Below the pieces are notes generated by a model, which was given only the letters and a program-made list of their open reading frames with translations, ran no database searches and was not told the origin of the DNA. A stretch of DNA of 64,000 nt, taken from Closterium sp. Naga37s-1. Its lineage: Eukaryota; Streptophyta; Zygnematophyceae; Desmidiales; Closteriaceae. Below are positions 57,835 through 64,000 of this stretch, one piece after another. Where the stretch lies: contig CANJKZ010001109.1 of the NCBI GenBank assembly GCA_947471745.1, positions 4,641,001 to 4,705,000 on the forward strand, in the 5' to 3' direction. The position numbers and the translations under genes were made by a program. Each line of letters begins with the position of its first letter. Positions within the stretch are counted from its first letter, which is position 1.

Positions 57835-59248
57835 GCTAGTACTGCTGACGCGGCAGTTTCTTCGTGAGGAAATCAGCTGCCATGTCACCTGTCGGGCAGT
57901 AGGTTAGGTCAACCTTGCCCTTGTCAACTTCGTCATTGACGAAGAAGTACCGCAATGCGATGTGTTTGGTGCGGTTCACGAATCCAGGTTTGTTCGCGAT
58001 CCTGATCGCGCTCTGGTTATCGCAGTGCAGGCGGAAGTTTGGCGAAGCTGGGATTTTCGCCTCCTGCATCAGCTCCTGAAGGTAGAGGCCTTTGCGAACA
58101 GCTGCTGTCGCTGCGATGAACTCCGCTTCTGCCGATAATAGGGCAACCAGCTCCTGCTTCTGCGAATTCCAGGAGATGGGGCCGCTTGGCTCGAGGCGGA
58201 ATAGGAATCCTGTCCTGGATCATCGATTGTCGAGATTGGCAGCATGATCAGCATCCACGTAGCCAATGAGATTGAAGGATGCGGTTGGGATGGTGGAGTA
58301 GCAGAGCCCAACATTGGGCGTGGAAATGAAGAATTGAAGCGCCCGCTGGAGATCTGAGAGATTTTCAGCCGTTGGTTTGCGTGAGTACTGGGCCAGCTGA
58401 CTCGCGATGTACGAGAGGTCTGGCCTACAGGTGACTGAGGCGAAGAGCAGACATCCCAACTGCTGTTGGTATGTCTGAAGCCCAGCAGGGGACAGGGCTT
58501 TGTTGTCAGGCTTGTGGTTGGGTCCTGGAGTACGGTAAGGGGTGGAAAGCGGTGCAGGGGCGATGATGAAGCGCTTGCCAAGCTCTTCTTTTTCTCGAAA
58601 TGCTCGAGCAACTCGTTACTTGAGCCTGTAGGGATCGTCGACGTAGACCGTGAGCAGAATTTATTCGCCGCGGAAATCGCGGCGGTACATCCCAGGGTCG
58701 TGAGGCAGCTGCTTGAACCCGATTTCAAGCAGTATGTTGTGCAGATACTGCTGTTAGAGTCTCGGCGCATGTTTGATCCCGTAGAGGGATTTTTGTAGCT
58801 GGCAGACGCGTGAATCCCTTTCGCTGAATGTGTGCGGCTGCTCCACGTAGATCACTGCATCCACTAACGCGTACAGGAACGCGTTCTTCACGTCGATTTG
58901 TCGGAGCGGCAGTTGTCATGTGGCAGCGATGGCGAGGAGGATTTTGACGGAGGTGTGGCGGCTCACCGGTGCGAACGTTTGATCGAAATCGATCCCGTGC
59001 CTCTGATCGTAACCACGCACGACCCAGCGCGCCTTGAATTGTTCGATCGTGTTGTTAGCTGCGGTTTTCGCTCGAAAAACCCACTTCCCAAAGAGAATCC
59101 TCCTCCCTTTGACTTCTGCACGATCAACGAGCACCCAGGTATCGCGTGACTCGAGTGCCCTGATCTCCGCGTTCATCGCCTCTCGCCGCTCCTTGCTGTG
59201 GGGTCCCCCGAGGGCTTGGTGCGGGCTCTTAGGCTCGATGAGGTGGCG
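57835..59248 (-). pseudogene. Copia-4 reverse transcriptase and RNase H
   Basis: RT: LESRDTWVLVDRAEVKGRRI, FKARWVVRGYDQRHGIDFD, IDVKNAFLYALVDAVIY, SLYGIKHAPRL, catalytic VYVDD near 58,635. RNase H: GCLLFASVTCRPDLSYIASQ, SAEAEFIAATAAVRKGLYLQ, LHCDNQSAIRIANKPGF, TKHIALRYFFVND, DFLTKKLPRQQY to 57,835. At least four in-frame stops and one shift. Confidence 0.88.
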
Positions 59249-59253
59249 GCGTG

Positions 59254-60722
59254 TGTCAGAATGTGTAGTTTGTCTAGCGTGCAGTGGGATACTCTATAGT
59301 GAGTACGGCCCCTTAGGGTTTCCTATATGTATCCACCTGCTTGCTAGTGCAACCCCTCCTTTTCTGTTTCTGATTCTTACATAGCATTTCGACATGCTAT
59401 CAGAGCAGGTCGACCCTCCTGGGTCGATCCTGTGGGTGGTCCCACCCGATGCTTCCGCTGCTGTCCTGCCTATCGTACGCCCTGCGTGCGCGATCTGTCC
59501 TGTTTGTCGCGCGCCCCGTGGCGCGCGACGTTTTTTCTTCCCGCCACGCGCTCGGGGCGCATGGCGTTTTCTGCCCGCCGCGCGCTCCGAGCGCGCGACG
59601 GTTTTCTGCCCGCCCTGCGCTCGGGACGCATTGCGGTTTCCTGCCCGCCGCGCACCCTGGGCGCACATGGCGATTTCGCGTTCCGTCGCGGCGCCCCCCG
59701 TCGACCCGTGCGCCTGTCCCCGTCGACCTGCGCGCGGCTCCCCGTCGCCCTTCGTGGCGGCCCCGTTGACCCGCGCGCGGCTCCCTGTCGCCCTTCGCGG
59801 CGGCCCCGTCGACCCGTGCGCGGCTCCCCGTCGCCCTTCGTGGCGGCCCCGTCGACCCACGCGCCGCTTCCGGGGACCCGTGCGCCCGTCCCCGTCGACC
59901 CGCGCGTCGCCCTGCGGCCCCCCCCTCCCCGCACACCTGAGTTCGCTTTCCGCACACCCGAGTTCGCTTCCCGCACGCATGTGCACGCTTCGCGCACACC
60001 TGAGCTCGCTTACCGCACACTCAGGGTATGGGGGTGGCGAGTATGGGGGTGAAGGGTGTGTGCGCCGTCCCCTGCTCCTCCTCCTCCTCCGTCTCCCACT
60101 GCTGCAGCTGCCGCTGAGGGGGGTGGATGTGTTGGAGCCATCGGAGTGGTACGAGGGGGTGGCGTGTGAGCAATGCTAGGGGTACAGTAGGGAGTGTGTG
60201 AAAGGGGTGTGGGACAGTTGGGGGAGGTTGAGCGGAGGCTGCCGTCTCGTTGTCCGCAGCACCTGTAGTTCGGGGCTCTGCCGCCGGTAGCCCAGAGAGC
60301 CTGCTGCGCCTGTCGCCCGTGGGTCCGTTGCTCCTGCCGCTCCTCGTAGCCGCCGAGCCAATTACTCCAGTAGTCCGGGGCGCTGTCCCGGTAGCCACTG
60401 TGCCAGCCGCTCCTGTCGCCCGTGTGTCTGCAGCTTCAGTCGTCGCCTCCCATCTTCTCGCCCCCACAGTCTCTCCTCCTCCTCACTTGCCCTCTGTGAT
60501 AGCCTCTAGCTTTGCTTATATTTGTGAACTATAAACTGCTGCTTTTTGTGCTGATCATACCCCACTTTGACTATGGGGGTGTGTAAGAATGTGTAGTTTG
60601 TCTAGCGTGCAGTAGGGTACTCTATAGTGAGTACGGCCCCTTAGGGTTTCCTATATGTATCCACCTGCTTGCTAGTGCAACCCCTCCTTTTCTGTTTCTG
60701 ATTCTTACATAGCATTTTGACA
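59254..60722 (+). mobile_element. TRIM/LARD-type non-autonomous LTR element nested in Copia-4
   Basis: 1,469 bp. LTRs of 141 bp at 59254-59394 (TGTCAGAATG...TTCGACA) and 60582-60722 (TGTAAGAATG...TTTTGACA). Target duplication GCGTG at 59249-59253 and 60723-60727. The primer-binding site TGCTATCAGAGCAGG (59395-59409) complements initiator tRNA-Met. The purine tract is CTATGGGGGTG. The internal 1.19 kb encodes no recognisable gag or pol; it holds three ~40-bp repeats (CGGCTCCCCGTCGCCCTTCG) at 59,735-59,870 and three copies of CGACGGTTTTCTGCCCGCC-like sequence at 59,520-59,650. Such elements depend on enzymes from a full-length relative. Confidence 0.92.
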
Positions 60723-60727
60723 GCGTG

Positions 60728-61690
60728 AAGCCCGGGGAGTTGCATTCCAGTGATGGTTCTGACGTGACGATGCTGCGGGACGACCTCCTGTACGTCGTCG
60801 TCATCACTCTCCGGCTCAGGTGGGGCTGATGGCGCTGCGCCTCCGCCGCTTCCGCTTCCTCCAGTTGCGCCTCCTCCTGCTCCTTCGGATGAGTTGTCGT
60901 CGTTGTCGTCATCGCGACGATCACCTCGAGTGAATTCACCTCTGGGGTCTTGCTCCAGAATGGCCGCAGTAGCTTCGTCTTCCGGCGTGGCGTAGCTGTG
61001 CCCGTCATTGGCATAGACGCGGTTCGCGTTCGTCTGCTCGTCTTCGCGGAACTGCTGGAGGAATAGGCGCTCGTAGAAGATGACATCGCGCGCGTTTTTA
61101 TTTTTATGGCTCAAAAGGTCCAGGATGATCCACGCCTTGTACTCGTAGCTGATCCCGAGGTGGATCCCCCAGCGCGCGCGGCTTTTGAATTTGCCGATGG
61201 TTGATGTTGACGGACGATACTGCACCATGCACCCCGACACGCGGAGCATTGAGGTGTCGCCCTTGGTCCCCATCCACTTCACGTGAGGGGAAAGGTTGCC
61301 GGTGATCGCTATGGTTGACAATAGATTGTGCACCAGCACGGCGTGGTGCATCGCGTACGTCCAGTAAATCGGCAGAAGCTTCGACTACTTCATAAGCGCG
61401 CGCACGTTCGTCATGAGCGTGCTGTTGGAACGCTCGTCTATGCCCTGCTGCTGATGCGCGTAGGGGAGAGAGATGTGGTGTTCGATCCCCTTTTGCGCGA
61501 GGTAATCCTGCAGCTCCTTGCGCCTGAACTCCGTTGCGCCATCAGACTGCCGGGTCTTTAACTTCTCCCCAGACTGCCGCTGCGCGTGTGCCAGCCAGAG
61601 GCGAAACACCTCGTATGCCCTGCTGTGAGCCTCCACGTTTACGACCCACATGTATCGTGTTCCAGCGTCGACGAAGGTAAGCGTGTACAA
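60728..61690 (-). pseudogene. Copia-4 integrase core and downstream connector
   Basis: Integrase: YTLTFVDAGTRYMWVVNV (first Asp), LKTRQSDGATEFRRKEL (second Asp region), PYAHQQQGIDERSNST (Glu), 61,690-61,385. A stop is followed by HHAVLVHNLLSTIAI, VSGCMVQYRPSTSTIGKF, RARWGIHLGISYEYKAWIIL and an acidic, Gly/Ala/Pro-rich connector down to the TRIM junction. Integrase residues are present but the frame is broken at 61,385. Confidence 0.82.
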
Positions 61691-61705
61691 CTCGTCGTCG
61701 ATCCC

Positions 61706-62752
61706 TCAGTGTCTCACATTGAGGAAGTCGCTGTAATCTTTCTCCAGTTTGGCGTAGCGGTTGGTTCCAGGTTCGAGCAGGGGGAAGGGCTGGTGGCTCA
61801 GCGCGGCCTCGGGACAGACGGTGCAGGTGCGTGGATGTGTTCCGCCTCTCACTTCGGAGCCGTCGGGGCGCAGGAGTGCGCCAGGTGCGAATACGCCAGC
61901 TTGGATGCAGTTCTCCAGCGTGACGCGCGAGGGGTGGCCAAGGCGCTGGTGCCAGAGTGCATCGTCGGCGCGGAACCCAGAGCTGCGCATATAGCGCGCG
62001 CGTGTTTCTTCAGGGTCTTCATCAGGAGCTGGAGCAGGTGCTGCTATTTCTTCTTCTTCTTCGCCGGTGCCCGTGGTTAGCAATATCGCGATTAATTTTC
62101 TGTCGCGAATGATGGAGTAGGGGATGGTGGTCCCATGGATTGTCCCAAGGACTAATGTTGGTTCGTGCGCCTCGGGGGCAGGCCCATAGACCGTGCGTTG
62201 CGGGGTAGAGGGCTCGTTGCCCCAATCGATGGTGTCCCAGGGGTCGCGTTCCGGCTGGATGTCTGGTGGAGGTAAAGTAGGTGCAGAGCGGCGCGGTGGG
62301 CGACCAAGAGGAACAATAGCAAGTTCTACTGTATCTTCTGTGCCTTCTTCTTCCCCCCTTTGGTCCTCGCGGGAAGCTCCCCATCCTTCACCGGAAGTGC
62401 CCCAGCCGCCTGTTTCGCCGCCAGAGATGGCGCCCCAGCCGCCGGTGTTACCGCCAGTTGCTGTGCCCCATCCTCCAGTGTCGCTTGTTCCCCATCCGCC
62501 GGCGCTCCCCCACTCCCCTTCGTTGGAGGCGCTCTTCTCTTCATTCTCCCAGGCGAGTGTGCCGCGTGACTTGGCGAGGCTTTTCTGACGAAGCTCCTCC
62601 GCTTCGCGTCGCGCCAGTTCCTCTTCTTGTGCCACCGTAAGTTTCTTTTTCGAGTCGCGCCGGTGAGAATATATCTTTGCTGCCTTTTCCTTTGTATAGG
62701 GCCGCGGTGTGTTATGCGCATTGGAGGTGCCGACACCAACCCCACGGAGCAT
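61706..62752 (-). pseudogene. Copia-4 segment with WG/GW repeats and GAG-pre-integrase domain
   Basis: 348-codon open frame. Residues ~35-60 are a charged helix (KKKLTVAQEEELARREAEEL). Residues 81-127 (62,512-62,372) carry six WG units of the type GGWGT/GEWGS in a Gly/Ser/Thr context. An acidic, Pro-rich stretch follows, then LVLGTIHGTTIPYSIIRDRK. The end is the pre-integrase zinc motif (ALWHQRLGHPSRVTLENCI...CTVCPEAALSHQP). The WG block is not part of ordinary copia polyproteins as I know them. Similar WG/GW arrays in other proteins dock Argonaute; that function is only a hypothesis here. Confidence 0.7.
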
Positions 62753-62869
62753 GCCTTGAAGGTGCTAAGAGGCGGGTCCAGGGAGTGGGTGCTCCGACGT
62801 GCCGAAGACGACGCGTGCCGCGATTTCCAGCTCTAGGTTGGAGATTCCTTCTTCAGGCGGTGCATCGCG

Positions 62870-63170
62870 TTCTGCTTCAGCGATGGCGCGCTCGTTGAGG
62901 ATGTGGGCATGTGGCAGTCCCTGCAGACGGCGTCTAGGTTAGGGTCATGAAGCGCTAGCTCGCGCGGATATGGGTGATGTGGCACCCATGGGTGGCCATC
63001 AGGATGCTTCCAGTCGCGACGAAGGATGTGTTCAAAGCGCAGGGGAACGAGATCGATCAGTTCCTGCGAATCGCCGCTGCAGTCAGGAATGTCAAAATCG
63101 AGAATGTAGACTCCATTCTCGGCGTGGGCTCGTCCGATCTGCTTCCGCGTCTTGTTTCGGCATTGTGAAG
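62870..63170 (-). pseudogene. Copia-4 His/Cys-rich segment, weakly HNH-like
   Basis: In the frame that follows the protease, the minus strand reads YILDFDIPDCSGDSQELIDL, then HILRRDWKHPDGHPWVPHH, then PNLDAVCRDCHMP. The spaced His residues and a final CxxCH resemble the end of HNH nuclease domains (NLxxLCxxCH), but the middle is unclear and a stop follows. It may equally be a structural zinc site. Confidence 0.35.
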
Positions 63171-63488
63171 TGGAGCAGGATGTCGCGCGGTGCTGAGGTC
63201 AACTCCGTAATCCATGAGCTGCGCCACCGAGAGGAGATTGAAGCGCAGATTCTGAATTATCAGCACGTCATTCAGCGTAATGTGCGTCCTGCTCCTGCGT
63301 GCCTTGAGCACAACGATGCCTTGTGCGCTTGCGCGCAGGCACGTGTTGCTCGCCATGGTGACGTACGTGACGGCGGGGGTGGCGACGGCGTTGGATATGT
63401 AACGCTCGGAACCCACCATGTGCTGCCCACAGCAGCTGTCCAGGTACCACGTGTTGTAGCGCCTGTTGTCGTTACGTGCGAGCAACAC
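63057..63488 (-). pseudogene. Copia-4 aspartic protease region
   Basis: Contains WYLDSCCGQHMVGSERYIS, where DSC stands in place of the usual DSG/DTG catalytic triad. TYVTMASNTCLRASAQGIV, HITLNDVLIIQNLRFNLLSV and AQLMDYGVDL follow, as in copia proteases. After about 63,190 the frame departs from the family pattern. Confidence 0.75.
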
Positions 63489-63899
63489 CAGTCGCGGAGT
63501 AACGATGTGCGATGTGTCAACCTTGAGGAATTGTTTGCTCGCGATCCAATTGATCGGTGCCGGCCGCCTGTCAGGTACGTGCGGGGGGCTCTCAAGCAGC
63601 GGGACTGGGAGGTTTCAGTCTTGGTTGTCGTCGTCGCTGAAGTCGTGACGCGTGCTGAACGGATTGTTGTTCGAGAACGCTCCGATTGGGTGAGGCGCCG
63701 GCTCAGGTGACGGTAAGCGCGCGCGCGGACGACGCGATCCGCTTGTCAGTGTCATGTTCCCCATGACATTGCGGACAGGTGCAGTCTGTGACGGCTGCTG
63801 CTGCTGGTGCTGAACTGGTGGGTTCAGGTTGCGCGGTTGGGGTTGATACCCCTGGGCGGGACGCGTGTCATTTCTTGCATCGTGTCGGCCGGACCAAGT

Positions 63900-64000
63900 G
63901 CTCAGGTTGTTCTAGCGAGGGCGAGATCGGGTTTTGCATCGATCTGCCATGTGCCCACAGTTTCTGCAGACCTTGCAGTAGAGGCGCCGCAGCCGTTGCT
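63900..64000 (-). pseudogene. Copia-4 gag zinc knuckle
   Basis: At the window edge the minus strand reads CKVCRNCGHMADRCKTRSR, a CCHC knuckle of gag nucleocapsid type. A Gln/Pro/Asn-rich stretch follows toward the protease. Confidence 0.7.

Larger units (their letters stand above)
57151..64000 (-). mobile_element. Copia-4: Ty1/copia element, continues beyond the window, split by a TRIM
   Basis: 3' LTR at the left (57151-57768). RNase H and RT (57,835-59,248) are interrupted by the TRIM insertion (59254-60722). The connector and integrase occupy 60,728-61,690, pre-integrase and a WG-rich segment 61,706-62,752, an HNH-like segment and protease 62,870-63,490, and a gag zinc knuckle ends at the right edge. 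The 5' LTR lies outside. Many stops; inactive. Confidence 0.85.

Noticed and set aside
59394..60180. Arg/Ala/Pro-rich open frames in the TRIM interior as genes
   Set aside because: Several overlapping frames on both strands are open only because of GC-rich tandem repeats; no gag or pol motif.

Overview
The window is nuclear DNA from a plant-lineage (streptophyte) eukaryote. The evidence is a PsbP-domain gene (thylakoid lumen family), phase-2 72-nt leucine-rich-repeat exons of the plant type, GT/AG introns of 0.1-3 kb and very dense nested retrotransposons. The GC-rich, glycine-rich copia polyproteins remind me of charophyte algae such as Closterium. That species-level guess is memory-based inference and was not tested.

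Layout. 1-11.2 kb: an inverted copia fragment is joined to a chromodomain gypsy element (Gypsy-1). Gypsy-1 is split by a copia element (Copia-1) with apparently identical LTRs and target duplication GGGGT. 11.2-11.9 kb: AT-rich host DNA. 11.9-19.0 kb: a DIRS-superfamily tyrosine-recombinase retrotransposon with PAT-type split direct repeats (A1 - ORFs - B1 A2 B2), itself carrying a hAT-like element with an 8-bp target duplication. 19.0-19.9 kb: host DNA with minisatellites and a triplicated exon-like module. 19.9-25.2 kb: Copia-2 (minus strand, 3' end lost). 25.2-29.9 kb: Copia-3. 30.0-33.2 kb: Gypsy-2 (minus strand), carrying a Harbinger/Tourist-like MITE.

33.2-56.1 kb is the gene-bearing part. 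It holds the last two exons of a PsbP-domain gene (+). Convergent to it is a secreted papain-like protease gene (-) whose spliced exons also encode an EGF-like module and three LysM domains. Next on the same strand is a ~14-kb LRR gene (-): a signal exon, an LRR N-cap exon, eleven exons of exactly 72 nt, a Cys-rich/EGF-like exon and an L-type lectin exon, with no kinase visible. Splice phases agree at almost every junction I modelled. A LINE with a restriction-like C-terminal region sits in one LRR intron, and a probable solo LTR sits in the 5' part of the protease gene.

56.1-64 kb: a Tourist-like MITE and then Copia-4 (minus, running off the window). Copia-4 is interrupted by a 1.47-kb TRIM/LARD-type element with exact 141-bp LTRs and a 5-bp target duplication. 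Its polyprotein has an unusual segment between protease and integrase with six WG/GW motifs.

Functionally, the two large genes predict secreted or cell-surface glycan-binding proteins (LysM, L-type lectin, LRR). Nearly all remaining sequence is decaying transposons.
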